A stretch of DNA of 64,000 nucleotides from Arthrobacter sp. C2 (lineage in GTDB: Bacteria; Actinomycetota; Actinomycetes; Actinomycetales; Micrococcaceae), in NCBI GenBank assembly GCA_024207135.1, contig CP042428.1, positions 1,240,001-1,304,000 on the forward strand, written 5' to 3'. How positions within the stretch are numbered: the stretch's first letter is position 1; each line of letters opens with the position of its first letter. This document shows, piece after piece, positions 7,962 through 16,517 of the stretch. The notes under the pieces were generated by a model, which saw only the letters and a program-made list of their open reading frames with translations, ran no database searches and was not told where the DNA came from. Position numbers and translations under genes: made by a program.

Positions 7962-9890
7962 ATGCAAACAGACGCCTTCATCGCCAACCTCGCTGGACAC
8001 AGCGACTATCCGGGGTACTCACCGACCCCGGACGATGAACTGCGCGCATTGATCGAGGACATCCACCAGATCGACGCCCTCGTCGCCCGGATCGCCTCCC
8101 GTCCAGCTTCCCCCACCCGGGCTCTGCTCACCGCCATGACCATTGAGCAGGCCAAGCACGCCATCGCCGTCGCGCAGCTCAAGACCGCGCAGCTGGCCCG
8201 GCAATCCTTGGTGCACGAGTTGCCCGCCAACACCCTCACCGAGCTGCGCGCCATCGCCGAAGATCCCACCGCCTTCATGGCCGGAGAAGCGCAGCTGCCC
8301 GAAGACCCGCGCACGGTTCCCACCGGCAAGCTGCAGTTCAAGACACCGGCCGACTGCCTCGCCGGCATGGCAGGCATCGACTACTTCGAGGCCCTCAACC
8401 GCATGCAAGCGGGCGATGACCTGCTGCCGGGCGTTGATGAGCATGGCATGCCGCGCGGCCCCCGCTACCCGCAGCTGGCGCAGCAGCTTGCCACCGGCAA
8501 GAGCGCGCCGAGCACCGTTGCCGCCGCGGCGCGCAAGCTGGAGAAGCTGCGCCCCGCCATCGAGTCCCGACCCGACGCCGCACAATTCGCCGAGCAGATC
8601 GAGACCCGCGTGGCCGAATCCCTGGCCGAGGGCGACGCGAAGAACACCACCAAGCTCTTCGACAAGATCAGCGACGAGCTCGATGGCGCCGACTCCGCCC
8701 CCACGCCCAAGGAAATCCGCAACAAGACCGGCATCTCCGTCACCAAGCGCACCCGGCACTTCACCTATTTCACCGCCTGCATGCTCAATGCCGACGCTGA
8801 GCTCTTTCTCTCGCATTTCGCCGAGTCCGACAATGCCCGCACCCTGGCCGGAAACCGCCAGGCCATCGCCGCGGCCGCCAAGGTCCCGGGCCGCGGACCC
8901 GCCACCGGCCCCTCCACCGCCCAGCCCGGCAGCACTCCTGCCGACAGCACAGACGATGAAGGAACCGGCACTACGGACAATGGGGATACAGGCAGCGCGG
9001 ACGGCGCAACGTCCTCCACAGCCACTGACCCCGATTGCGAGGCAGGGACAGGTGCTACGCCGGTCGAAACCGACGGCGCCTCTCCCACCGCAAACGGCAC
9101 CCCGTCAACCCCTGACAACCCCGGTTCCAACCCTGAACCGGCACCCGGTTCTCCACCGTTCCCGGCCACGGACCCCGACCCCACCCAGGATTCCTTGTTC
9201 CTGCCACCGGAACCCGCGGACGGACCCGATTGGTTCGACCACCCGCCCGACGCGGAAAGCTTCGACGATCCGCCGCCGTTGGAAACCGGCACCGGCACGG
9301 ACCTCGAGGAACCGACCCCGGCCCAACGGCACCTGCAAACCCTGCTGAATTTGATGCGCACTCCAAGGACCTCGGCCAACGGCGCCACCGGATTGCCCAC
9401 GGCAAAGCTCTTCGTCTACATCACCCTGGAAGTCCTGCTGGGGCTGGCCCGAGGCGCCGGATGGAGCGCACACGGCCTGGAGATCTCGGTCGCCGAGGTG
9501 CGCAAACGACTCGCAGAGTTCGGGTTCATCCCCATCACGCTCGGCGGCGAGGGCCAGATCCTGGACTATGGGCGCGAGCGACGCTATCCACCCGAGTCCA
9601 TGAAACAGGCGATCCGTGCCCGCGACCGCGGCTGCCTCAAGCCCGCCTGCGTCGTGCCGCCCGAACACTGCGACTACCACCACATCAAACCGTGGTCCGA
9701 GGGCGGAACCACGAGCGTGTGGAACTTGGGCATGTTCTGCCCCTCCGAGCACCGCGGCGCCGACAAGGGCGACTTCGAGGTCGTCATGAAGGACGGCGTC
9801 CCGTGGGTGAAGCTTGCCCCGTTCGAGGACCCCGAACAGCTTCCCCGCCGCAACAAGCACTGGCAGGGCGAACAGCCTCCACTCTTCTGA
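7962..9890 (+). CDS. DUF222 and HNH endonuclease domain protein
   Basis: The 642-residue protein has an N-terminal, mostly helical DUF222-type region (about residues 20-310), a long low-complexity linker rich in Thr/Asp/Pro/Gly (about 315-440), and a C-terminal HNH nuclease domain. The nuclease core reads CDYHHIKPWSEGGTTSVWN (histidines about residues 569-574), preceded by CLKPACVVPPEHC, likely part of a zinc-binding knuckle. This family is multi-copy in actinobacteria (13E12-repeat type) and its role is not established. The ATG at 7962 follows CACACT at 7950-7955 by 6 nt. GGAGG also lies just upstream but too close to act well as a ribosome site, so I infer a leaderless start. Confidence 0.88.
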   Translation: MQTDAFIANLAGHSDYPGYSPTPDDELRALIEDIHQIDALVARIASRPASPTRALLTAMTIEQAKHAIAVAQLKTAQLARQSLVHELPANTLTELRAIAEDPTAFMAGEAQLPEDPRTVPTGKLQFKTPADCLAGMAGIDYFEALNRMQAGDDLLPGVDEHGMPRGPRYPQLAQQLATGKSAPSTVAAAARKLEKLRPAIESRPDAAQFAEQIETRVAESLAEGDAKNTTKLFDKISDELDGADSAPTPKEIRNKTGISVTKRTRHFTYFTACMLNADAELFLSHFAESDNARTLAGNRQAIAAAAKVPGRGPATGPSTAQPGSTPADSTDDEGTGTTDNGDTGSADGATSSTATDPDCEAGTGATPVETDGASPTANGTPSTPDNPGSNPEPAPGSPPFPATDPDPTQDSLFLPPEPADGPDWFDHPPDAESFDDPPPLETGTGTDLEEPTPAQRHLQTLLNLMRTPRTSANGATGLPTAKLFVYITLEVLLGLARGAGWSAHGLEISVAEVRKRLAEFGFIPITLGGEGQILDYGRERRYPPESMKQAIRARDRGCLKPACVVPPEHCDYHHIKPWSEGGTTSVWNLGMFCPSEHRGADKGDFEVVMKDGVPWVKLAPFEDPEQLPRRNKHWQGEQPPLF

Positions 9891-9942
9891 ACGGCATTTC
9901 CCCACATCCCTCGGCGGGCAAGCAAGCTGCCTTCCACAACAG

Positions 9943-9991
9943 CTCCGTGACTTGTACGTATGTCATCTTGGTACCCCAAGGCGCCACGGAG
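9943..9991 (+). terminator. Possible terminator hairpin after the HNH gene
   Basis: CTCCGTG (9943-9949) pairs with CACGGAG (9985-9991), and an inner CTTGG/CCAAG pair adds a second stem. No T-run follows, so the call is weak. Confidence 0.35.
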
Positions 9992-10091
9992 AGCTGAAAA
10001 CCTGCCGCTGCGCATAGTCTGTATTGAGCTCGCTGGCGCACCGACGAATTGATGGAGCGCCCACTTTTTTGAAAACTTCACCGGGGGAAAA

Positions 10092-12152
10092 ATGCACCAA
10101 ACACTCGCGCAGCGTGGGGACCTGACTTCACGCGCAAAAATACGACACCGAATCTTCGGCTTCTTGGCCGCTGCCGCCGTCGCAGTATCGCTGACCGCAT
10201 CGGCGTTGCCGGCCACGGCCCTGCCAATAGGTGACAGTGGCTACTGCGACATCTCGCCTGAAGAGGGCGGATGCTATGAAGAGGATCCGGTCCAGCCACC
10301 GGTGAAGGAATACCCGGCGACGTACCCCAAGCCCAGTACCGTCACCGCGGGAATGTCCATCATGCCGGACGCCGACGGCTGGCTCAATGCGTGGTCCAGC
10401 GTCATCGAATGGCTACTCGGCGACGTCAAGCAACCCGTCCAGCGGTCGGAGGGTGAAGAATTCGGTACGGATATGATCGGTGGCAGCCCATTTGTCGTTC
10501 CTGTCTCCGCCATCGGCAAACACCTGGTCGTGCGCGTCCACATGGATGACGTTCTTGGCAATTCTTGGGTTGACGAGTTCGACCTGGGCATCGTCAAGGC
10601 CAACGCGTTCACCAAGGCACCGGCCCCCACGATCTCCGGCACGACGACGGTAGGCAACAAGCTCACCGCCTCGGCCGGCTCCTGGGCACCCAAGGCGTCG
10701 ATCGCCTACCAGTGGTTCAGCAACGGCACCCCGATCCCCGGGGCAACCAAGCAGACCTACACTTTGGCGGCCACAGACGCCGGCCGGAGGATCAAGGTGC
10801 GCACCCGCGCCACGGCCGCCGGTGTCACCACCGTTGAGAAGTTCTCCGCCGAAAGCTCCATCGCCGCCGCAAGGTTCACCGCGGCACCCACCCCGTCGGT
10901 CACCGGCACCACTCGCGTGGGCAACACGCTGAAGGTCTCCACCGGCAAGTGGTCCCCTGCTCCGACGTTTGGCTACCAGTGGTACCGCAACAACGCGGCC
11001 ATCAAGGGCGCGACGAAGTCCACCTTCGCCACGACCTCGACCGACGTGAACAAGTCGCTCAAGGTCCGCGTCACGGCCAAGCGCAGCGGCTACCCCACCA
11101 CGGAGCGCACCTCGCCGGCGCGCAAGGTCACCGCCGGAACCCTGAAGACCGGATCCAAGCTGACCATTTTCGGCACGGCACGATCGGGCAGCACCATCTC
11201 GGCCTCGGTCAAGGCACCCGCCGGCGCCAAGGCCGCCTACCAGTGGTACAAGAACGGCAAGAAGGTCTCCAAGGCGACGAAGAAGAGCCACAAGCTCTCG
11301 TCCAAGGACATCGGGGCCAAGTACCAGGTGCGCATGTCGTTCACCCGCGCCGGCTACTCCAAGCTGAACGTGAACTCGAACACCGTGAAGATCGGAAAGC
11401 CAACCTTTGCAGTGAAGTCCACACCCAAGGTCTCCGGCACCAAGAAGGCCGGCAAGACCCTGAAGGCCAGCACGGGATCGTACTCGCCGAAGCCGACCTC
11501 GTACTCCTACCAGTGGCTGCGCAACGGCAAGTCCATTTCCAAGGCCACCAAGTCCTCGTACAAGCTCACGTCGTCGGACAACGGAAAAAAGATCAGTGTC
11601 AAGGTCACCGCCAAGAAGAAGGGCCACGACAACAAGTCCGCCACCAGTGCTGCTGTCACGATCCCGGTTCCGCTCAAGACCGTGATGCCAGACAACGGCA
11701 CCTATCGCGTGGGCAAGGACGTGAAGCCCGGCCTCTACAAGGCCACTGGATCGGGCAAGGGCTGCTATTGGGAGCGCAGCAGCGGCTTTAGCGGCAGCTT
11801 CTCGCAGATCAAGGCCAACTATTTCGGCACCGCCAACACCTACGTGCGTATCGTTTCCGGCGACAAGGGCTTCAAGACCAGCGGCTGCGGCAAATGGACC
11901 ACGGTGCCATCCTCCGGCACCAAGGCTTCGAAGATCACCAAGGACGGTTCGTACCGCGTGGGCATCGACATCAAGCCGGGCCGATACTTCGGGAAGGGCA
12001 CGTCCTCCTGCTATTGGGCCACCTATCGGGATTTCACCGGAGACTTCGGGGACCTGGTCAACAATGATTTCACGGCAGGACGCCTGGTCATCGATGTTCC
12101 GGCGTCCGCCAAGGGCTTCGAGGTTTCCGGCTGCGGGACGCTGACGCGCTAA
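10092..12152 (+). CDS. Secreted protein with Ig-like repeats and paired Cys-containing C-terminal domains
   Basis: The 686-residue protein starts with a positively charged N-terminus and a hydrophobic stretch (FGFLAAAAVAVSLTASALPATA), a Sec signal peptide cleaved near residue 44. Four tandem Ig/beta-sandwich-like repeats of about 85 residues follow, starting near 175, 261, 351 and 438. Each carries a YQW..NG...ATK core and a D.G..I.V.VTA-like end. Two copies of a 65-residue domain close the protein (about 536 and 618), each with YRVG.D.KPG.Y, CYW and a final SGCG. The two cysteines per copy could form a disulfide. There is no sortase motif or final membrane helix, so it is probably released or held non-covalently. 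The ATG follows GGGGGAAAA. Function unknown; a surface-binding role is inference. Confidence 0.8.
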   Translation: MHQTLAQRGDLTSRAKIRHRIFGFLAAAAVAVSLTASALPATALPIGDSGYCDISPEEGGCYEEDPVQPPVKEYPATYPKPSTVTAGMSIMPDADGWLNAWSSVIEWLLGDVKQPVQRSEGEEFGTDMIGGSPFVVPVSAIGKHLVVRVHMDDVLGNSWVDEFDLGIVKANAFTKAPAPTISGTTTVGNKLTASAGSWAPKASIAYQWFSNGTPIPGATKQTYTLAATDAGRRIKVRTRATAAGVTTVEKFSAESSIAAARFTAAPTPSVTGTTRVGNTLKVSTGKWSPAPTFGYQWYRNNAAIKGATKSTFATTSTDVNKSLKVRVTAKRSGYPTTERTSPARKVTAGTLKTGSKLTIFGTARSGSTISASVKAPAGAKAAYQWYKNGKKVSKATKKSHKLSSKDIGAKYQVRMSFTRAGYSKLNVNSNTVKIGKPTFAVKSTPKVSGTKKAGKTLKASTGSYSPKPTSYSYQWLRNGKSISKATKSSYKLTSSDNGKKISVKVTAKKKGHDNKSATSAAVTIPVPLKTVMPDNGTYRVGKDVKPGLYKATGSGKGCYWERSSGFSGSFSQIKANYFGTANTYVRIVSGDKGFKTSGCGKWTTVPSSGTKASKITKDGSYRVGIDIKPGRYFGKGTSSCYWATYRDFTGDFGDLVNNDFTAGRLVIDVPASAKGFEVSGCGTLTR

Positions 12153-12185
12153 TTCGAAATTCTAGACCGACCAAGCATTGAAGCC

Positions 12186-12235
12186 ACGGGGTGCCACGGA
12201 ATCACTCGATTCCCTAGGCACCCCGTCGCCTTTCG
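12186..12235. terminator. Terminator between convergent genes
   Basis: ACGGGGTGCC (12186-12195) pairs with GGCACCCCGT (12217-12226), and an inner GGAATC/GATTCC (12198-12203/12208-12213) closes a 4-nt loop. CGCCTTTCG follows. It lies between the secreted-protein gene and the convergent MFS gene and may serve both. Confidence 0.75.
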
Positions 12236-12257
12236 CTCTTCACCTCACCTCATGCCA

Positions 12258-13754
12258 CTACGCCGCGCCCCGGTCCGATCGGACGTCCTCCAGCGCATCG
12301 CGCGGAACCGCAAAGAGCACCAGCGCACAGCCGATGGCTGTGCCGCCGCAGATCGCCCACACGATCATGTAGCCGGCCAGCGGCGCGGCGAAGTTCTCGC
12401 TCGCCCCGTCCGAGGCAGCCCCGGCAACCTGTCCGATCAAGGCCAGCCCGAAGATTGCCGAGGCGAAGGACCCGCCAACGGTCTTGATCGCGTTGGTTAA
12501 CCCGGTGGCCATGCCGGTCCGGTTGAATGGCGCTGCGGCCGCCGCCGCAGCCGGCAGTGCCGCGACCAAGGCCCCGGAGCCGATCCCCGCCACCATCATG
12601 TTCGCCAGCACCTGCGCCAGCGAATCGTGCAACGGCAGGAAGAGCAGGTATCCGATCCCGACCAGGGCACTGGCAGCAACCAGCGTCATCCGGGTCCCGG
12701 CCCAGCGGGCCACGACGGGGAAGAGCAGCGCGCCGATCAGCAGCGCCAACACGTAGGCACCGATGATGACCGAGACCCCGGAGGCGCTCAGCCCCAGGCC
12801 GTAGCCGTTCACGACCGGGTCGGTGCGGGCGAAGGTGCTCATCGGGATCTGGGCTCCCAACACCGAGACCCCGAAGAGCCCTGCCGTCAGCTGCACCGGC
12901 CACATCGCCCGGGCGAAGAGCACCTTGAAGTCGATCAGCGGGTCCTTCTGCTTGTTCTCGTGGCGGTAGAACACGTAGAGCACCGCCAGCCCCAGCACCA
13001 GGCACGCCCACACCAGCGGGCTGGAAGGCCCGTTGATGCGCAGGAAGCTCAGGCCGCTGGTGAGCAGCAGCAGTCCCACGGCCAGGTAGGTGAAGCCCCC
13101 GCCGTCGATCCTGGCCCCGTTGCGGTCCCCGTCGTCGGGCACCCCGAAGGCCACCGCGAAGATGCACGCGGTGGTGGCGACGGCGGGGACGGCCAGGGTC
13201 AGTGCGATGTTCCCGTCGAACACCCCGATCAGTGCGCCGCCGGCCAGCGCCCCGCCGATCACCCCGACCTCCAGCGCGCCGACCAGCAGGCCCGCGGCGC
13301 GCCTGGTCATCGGCCCGGGCACGCCGAGCTTTCGGGCGCGGGAGAAGACGATCGCGATTTCCAGCGGGAGCCACACCGCGTAGAAGCCCTGAAGCGCCCA
13401 CGCGACGAGGAAGGTGGTGAAGGAACCGGAGAACACCACGGCCCAGGAGGCAATCGCGGTGACGACGGCCGAGAGCAAGAGCATCTTCTTGTGCCCGAAG
13501 ATGTCCCCCAGCGAGGCAAGCAGCGGCACGGCCAGCGCGGAGACCATCAGCTGGGCGGCCTCGAACCAGTTCACGTCCGCGTCGTGGATCCCCAGGTGGC
13601 GGGCGATATCGGTCATCAGCGGCGTGTAATAGCCCTGCAGGATCCCGCTGGTCAGTTCGACGATGGCCAGGAACCCGACGATCCCCGCCACCGCGCTCCA
13701 GCGCACCGGTTGCGCCCTGGCCGGGTCCTCGTGGGCGGAAAGCGGGGTGTCCAT
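12258..13754 (-). CDS. MFS drug-type exporter (DHA2-like)
   Basis: The 498-residue integral membrane protein has about 12-14 helices and a major-facilitator motif A in the first cytoplasmic loop (LGDIFGHKKMLLL). Length and the lack of a sugar-transport signature fit the drug:H+ antiporter DHA2 group. On the minus strand TAGGCT ends exactly 6 nt before the ATG (positions 13761-13766) and no ribosome site is visible, so the transcript is probably leaderless. It is divergent from a flavin monooxygenase/MarR pair, and the shared 147-bp region holds two operator-like repeats, so MarR control of this exporter is likely. Substrate unknown. Confidence 0.88.
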   Translation of the reverse strand: MDTPLSAHEDPARAQPVRWSAVAGIVGFLAIVELTSGILQGYYTPLMTDIARHLGIHDADVNWFEAAQLMVSALAVPLLASLGDIFGHKKMLLLSAVVTAIASWAVVFSGSFTTFLVAWALQGFYAVWLPLEIAIVFSRARKLGVPGPMTRRAAGLLVGALEVGVIGGALAGGALIGVFDGNIALTLAVPAVATTACIFAVAFGVPDDGDRNGARIDGGGFTYLAVGLLLLTSGLSFLRINGPSSPLVWACLVLGLAVLYVFYRHENKQKDPLIDFKVLFARAMWPVQLTAGLFGVSVLGAQIPMSTFARTDPVVNGYGLGLSASGVSVIIGAYVLALLIGALLFPVVARWAGTRMTLVAASALVGIGYLLFLPLHDSLAQVLANMMVAGIGSGALVAALPAAAAAAAPFNRTGMATGLTNAIKTVGGSFASAIFGLALIGQVAGAASDGASENFAAPLAGYMIVWAICGGTAIGCALVLFAVPRDALEDVRSDRGAA

Positions 13755-13785
13755 AGCGGGAGCCTATCGCGAAGCCGCACCGGAG

Positions 13786-13799
13786 GTGAGGCACCTCAC
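13786..13799. promoter_or_regulatory. Palindrome upstream of the MFS exporter (candidate operator)
   Basis: GTGAGG-CA-CCTCAC is a perfect inverted repeat. It overlaps where the -35 element of the leaderless MFS promoter should lie (17 bp from TAGGCT at 13761-13766), a position suited to repression. The regulator is unknown; the neighbouring MarR protein is the obvious candidate. Confidence 0.4.
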
Positions 13800-13840
13800 G
13801 CGGGTACCGGGGAATTATTCCGCTGCGGCACGCGCTATTA

Positions 13841-13857
13841 CATGCAAACGCATGCAA
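13841..13857. promoter_or_regulatory. Direct repeat CATGCAA, 10-bp period, in the monooxygenase promoter
   Basis: CATGCAA occurs at 13841-13847 and again at 13851-13857, one helical turn apart, with ATGC/GCAT also forming a small inverted repeat. It occupies the -35 zone of a promoter whose -10 is CACAAT at 13864-13869. It is a candidate MarR binding site. Confidence 0.4.
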
Positions 13858-13901
13858 CTCTGGCACAATGGATACCAGAGACCAGCACACAGGAGGCAAC
13901 C

Positions 13902-15005
13902 ATGCAGTTCGGAATTTTCTCGGTCAGCGACATCACCCGCGACCCCACCACCGGCAAGACCCCGTCCGAGGCCCAGCGCATCAAGGACATCGTGGCCATC
14001 GCCAAGAAGACCGAAGAGGTCGGCATGGATGTCGTCGCCATCGGCGAGCACCACAACCGCCCGTTCTTCTCGTCCTCCCCGACCACAACCCTGGCCTACA
14101 TCGCGGCGCAGACCGAGAAGATCATCCTCTCCACCGCCACCACGCTGATCACCACCAACGACCCGGTGAAGATCGCCGAGGACTTCGCGATGCTCCAGCA
14201 CCTGGCCGACGGCCGCGTGGACCTGGTGCTGGGCCGCGGCAACACCGCCCCGGTCTACCCGTGGTTCGGGAAGAACATGCAGGACTCGGTGAACCTGACC
14301 ATCGAAAACTACAACCTGCTGCGCCGCCTCTGGGACGAGGACACGGTGAACTGGGAGGGCAAGTTCCGCACCCCGCTGCAGAACTTCACCTCGACCCCGC
14401 GCCCGCTCGACGGCGTGGCACCCTTTGTCTGGCACGGCTCGATCCGCACCCCGCAGATCGCCGAGATCGCCGCGTACTACGGCGACGGCTTCTTCGCCAA
14501 CAACATCTTCTGGCCCAAGGAACACTACATCCAGCTGATCAACCTCTACCGCGAGCGCTACGAGCACTACGGCCACGGCCGCGCCGACCAGGCCATGGTG
14601 GGCCTGGGCGGACAGTTCTTCATCCGCAAGAACTCCCAGGATGCCAAGAACGAATTCCGCCCGTACTTCAACAACGCCCCGGTCTACGGCCACGGGCCTT
14701 CCATGGAGGACTTCACCGACCAGACCCCGCTCACCGTGGGATCGCCGCAGGAAATGATCGACAAGACCCTCACCTTCCAGGAGGCCTTCGGCAACTACCA
14801 CCGCCAGCTCTTCCTGGTCGACCACGCGGGCCTGCCGGTCAAGACCGTCCTGGAGCAGCTTGACCTCTTCGGCGAAGAGGTGCTGCCGACGCTGCGCAAG
14901 GAACTGGCCAGCCGCAAGCCGGCCGACCACCCGGATTCGCCGACCCACGCCAACCGCGTCGCCGCCCGCGACGCGAAGCTGGCCGCCGGGAGTGACAATG
15001 CCTAG
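13902..15005 (+). CDS. Luciferase-like flavin-dependent monooxygenase (LLM class)
   Basis: The 367-residue cytoplasmic enzyme belongs to the bacterial luciferase-like superfamily of FMN/FMNH2-using TIM-barrel oxidoreductases. It shows the typical N-terminal strand MQFGIFSV, then GMDVVAIGEHH near residue 45 and LSTATTLITTNDPVKIAEDF followed by LVLGRGNTAPVYPW, which build the flavin pocket. AGGAGG 5 nt before the ATG fixes the start. The next gene, a MarR regulator, overlaps it by 8 bp, and an MFS exporter is divergent. The set suggests oxidation and export of a toxic or aromatic compound, which is inference. Close relatives are annotated only generically. Confidence 0.88.
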   Translation: MQFGIFSVSDITRDPTTGKTPSEAQRIKDIVAIAKKTEEVGMDVVAIGEHHNRPFFSSSPTTTLAYIAAQTEKIILSTATTLITTNDPVKIAEDFAMLQHLADGRVDLVLGRGNTAPVYPWFGKNMQDSVNLTIENYNLLRRLWDEDTVNWEGKFRTPLQNFTSTPRPLDGVAPFVWHGSIRTPQIAEIAAYYGDGFFANNIFWPKEHYIQLINLYRERYEHYGHGRADQAMVGLGGQFFIRKNSQDAKNEFRPYFNNAPVYGHGPSMEDFTDQTPLTVGSPQEMIDKTLTFQEAFGNYHRQLFLVDHAGLPVKTVLEQLDLFGEEVLPTLRKELASRKPADHPDSPTHANRVAARDAKLAAGSDNA

Positions 15006-15450
15006 CCCGGCCTCGCTGCGCACCTCCAACGCCGCTTGGGAGGCGCTGTTCCGGGCGCAGGTCACGGTGATGCGCGAGATCCAGAAGCTGCCGGAGTTCA
15101 AGGAAATCAGCACCCGCGAATACGACGTGCTCTTCAACCTCTCGCGCTGCGAGGCTGGAACCAGCCGCCTCAAGGACCTGAACCAGCACCTGCTGATCTC
15201 CCAGCCAAGCCTCAGCCGCATGGCCGAGCGCCTCGAGGCCAAGGGTCTGGTCACCCGCAAGCCGGATCCCACCGACCAGCGGGCGGTGCTCTTTACGCTC
15301 ACGGACGAGGGCACCCGATTGCAGAAGGCCATCGGCCGCGAGCACGTCAAAGGCATCCACGCCCTGATCGGCACCGCGCTGACGGCCGAAGAGTTCGCAA
15401 CGCTGGCGGAGCTGACGACCAAGCTGCGCCTGCACATGGAAGCGCGCTAA
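14998..15450 (+). CDS. MarR family transcriptional regulator
   Basis: The 150-residue protein has the winged helix-turn-helix of MarR repressors: EYDVLFNLSRCEAG, recognition helix region LLISQPSLSRMAERLEAKG, and the wing KPDPTDQRAVLFTLTDEG. Such dimers bind palindromes and release them on contact with phenolic or oxidising ligands. The ATG at 14998 overlaps the end of the monooxygenase gene by 8 bp; a GTG two codons earlier is an alternative. It probably controls its own operon and the divergent MFS exporter. A bidirectional terminator follows. Confidence 0.88.
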   Translation: MPSPASLRTSNAAWEALFRAQVTVMREIQKLPEFKEISTREYDVLFNLSRCEAGTSRLKDLNQHLLISQPSLSRMAERLEAKGLVTRKPDPTDQRAVLFTLTDEGTRLQKAIGREHVKGIHALIGTALTAEEFATLAELTTKLRLHMEAR

Positions 15451-15465
15451 CCACCGAATCCCCAG

Positions 15466-15528
15466 GCACGAAGCAGGGGCCCGCCAACCAAGGATCTTAT
15501 TCCCTGGCCGGCGGGCCCCTGCCTGTGC
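15466..15528. terminator. Bidirectional terminator
   Basis: GCAGGGGCCCGCC (15473-15485) pairs perfectly with 15510-15522. Outer GGCAC/GTGCC (15466-15470/15524-15528) extends the stem. The loop contains CTTATTCC. It lies between the convergent MarR and acetyltransferase genes. Confidence 0.75.
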
Positions 15529-15552
15529 CAGGGATCAACTCGGCGGGGCCGC

Positions 15553-16065
15553 TCAGACCCCGAACGGTTCGGCGTATCGGAAGTTGCCCTTTGGCAGCGG
15601 CATGTCCGACAGATTCAGCACCATGAAGTAGTCACCCCAGGACGGGTCCGAGGGGATGATGCCAGCGGGAATGGCTGGCCCGTAGCCAAATCGACCGTAG
15701 TACTCCGGGTTCCCCAACAGCACGATCGCCCGCTCTCCATGCTTGGCCGCGCGGTTCCGGATTTCGTCCAGCAGCGCCGTGCCCACGCCTTGCCTTTGGT
15801 GGCCGGGTTCAACCGACACCGGCCCAATGCCCAGCAGGGGGATGTCGCCATCGAGCCACCCGCGGGTGGCAATCGCGTGGCCCACCAAGTGGCCGTTGAT
15901 CTCAGCCACCACGGAATACTCGGGCAGGTATCCGTCGCAGGAGTAGAGCTCGGAGAGCAATACGGCTTCCCCGGGCTCCCTATGCGAGTCCGGGTCGGCG
16001 AATGCCCGAACGGTCAGTTGACGGATAGTCTGACGATCGGCCGGAACCTCGCTTCGAATCTTCAT
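15553..16065 (-). CDS. GNAT family N-acetyltransferase (YhbS-like)
   Basis: The 170-residue acetyltransferase carries the acetyl-CoA pyrophosphate loop in the form VEPGHQRQGVGTALLDEI, preceded by the long strand PLLGIGPVSV and followed by VLLGNPEYYGRFGYGPA, which is characteristic of the YhbS group. The substrate is not predictable. TAGGCT ends exactly 6 nt before the ATG on the minus strand (16072-16077). The intervening GGGGAG could act as a weak ribosome site, so leaderless expression is likely. It is separated from the upstream SPW gene by a hairpin and stands alone. Confidence 0.87.
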   Translation of the reverse strand: MKIRSEVPADRQTIRQLTVRAFADPDSHREPGEAVLLSELYSCDGYLPEYSVVAEINGHLVGHAIATRGWLDGDIPLLGIGPVSVEPGHQRQGVGTALLDEIRNRAAKHGERAIVLLGNPEYYGRFGYGPAIPAGIIPSDPSWGDYFMVLNLSDMPLPKGNFRYAEPFGV

Positions 16066-16110
16066 CTCCCCAGCCTAGCTTTCCGCACACGATCACTTTC
16101 CGGAGCAGGC

Positions 16111-16139
16111 CAAGGGCCCGGTCAACGACCGGGCCCTTG
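16111..16139. terminator. Terminator hairpin between SPW and acetyltransferase genes
   Basis: CAAGGGCCCGGTC (16111-16123) pairs perfectly with 16127-16139 around a 3-nt loop. The T-rich tail (ATTTTGG) is on the plus strand, but the genes on both sides are on the minus strand. It therefore probably ends the SPW transcript without a strong U-tail. Confidence 0.65.
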
Positions 16140-16151
16140 AATTTTGGTTGT

Positions 16152-16517
16152 CTAGTGCGAGCCGATTGGGTGATGCTCGTGGTAGACCTTCATCGCGGGC
16201 TGAATTGCCATGATCGAGGCAATCAGTGCCACAATTCCCGGGATCCAGGTATTCCATGCCACGCCCGGCATACCCGAGGCGAAGCTGCCCATCCAGGGAG
16301 ATGCGACAACGAGCGCGGCCACAACCAGCTGCACCCATTCGGCCACGGGCATGCCCGGGGCCGCCAAGTTGATTACACCGATGACAATCAAGACGATGCC
16401 GCCGGTCAGCATGTAGGCATCCGAGGATCCCACAGCCGTAGTCCACGTCATGGCCAAGACGGTGTAAAGGCCAGCAGCCACGGCGAGCCAATTCTGCCAT
16501 GCAGTCCATCGCTTCAT
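16152..16517 (-). CDS. SPW repeat membrane protein
   Basis: The 121-residue integral membrane protein has four predicted helices in two halves. Each half carries the W...L..GL / SPW pattern of the SPW repeat family; WQNWLAVAAGLY opens the first half and VVASPWMGSF is visible in the second. The family is common in actinobacteria and its role is unknown. The start is the ATG of MKRWTAWQNW because AAGGAGATC lies 8 nt upstream; a slightly longer frame exists but has no such site. It ends in a His-rich tail (YHEHHPIGSH). Confidence 0.85.
   Translation of the reverse strand: MKRWTAWQNWLAVAAGLYTVLAMTWTTAVGSSDAYMLTGGIVLIVIGVINLAAPGMPVAEWVQLVVAALVVASPWMGSFASGMPGVAWNTWIPGIVALIASIMAIQPAMKVYHEHHPIGSH

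Noticed and set aside
13783-13800. Iron box (IdeR/DtxR site) upstream of the MFS gene
   Set aside because: AGGTGAGG is similar to half of the iron-box consensus, but the other half does not fit and the gene is not an iron transporter.
12627-13901. 425-residue N-terminal extension of the flavin monooxygenase
   Set aside because: It is the antisense shadow of the MFS gene; the true start has AGGAGG directly upstream and begins at the conserved MQFGIF.
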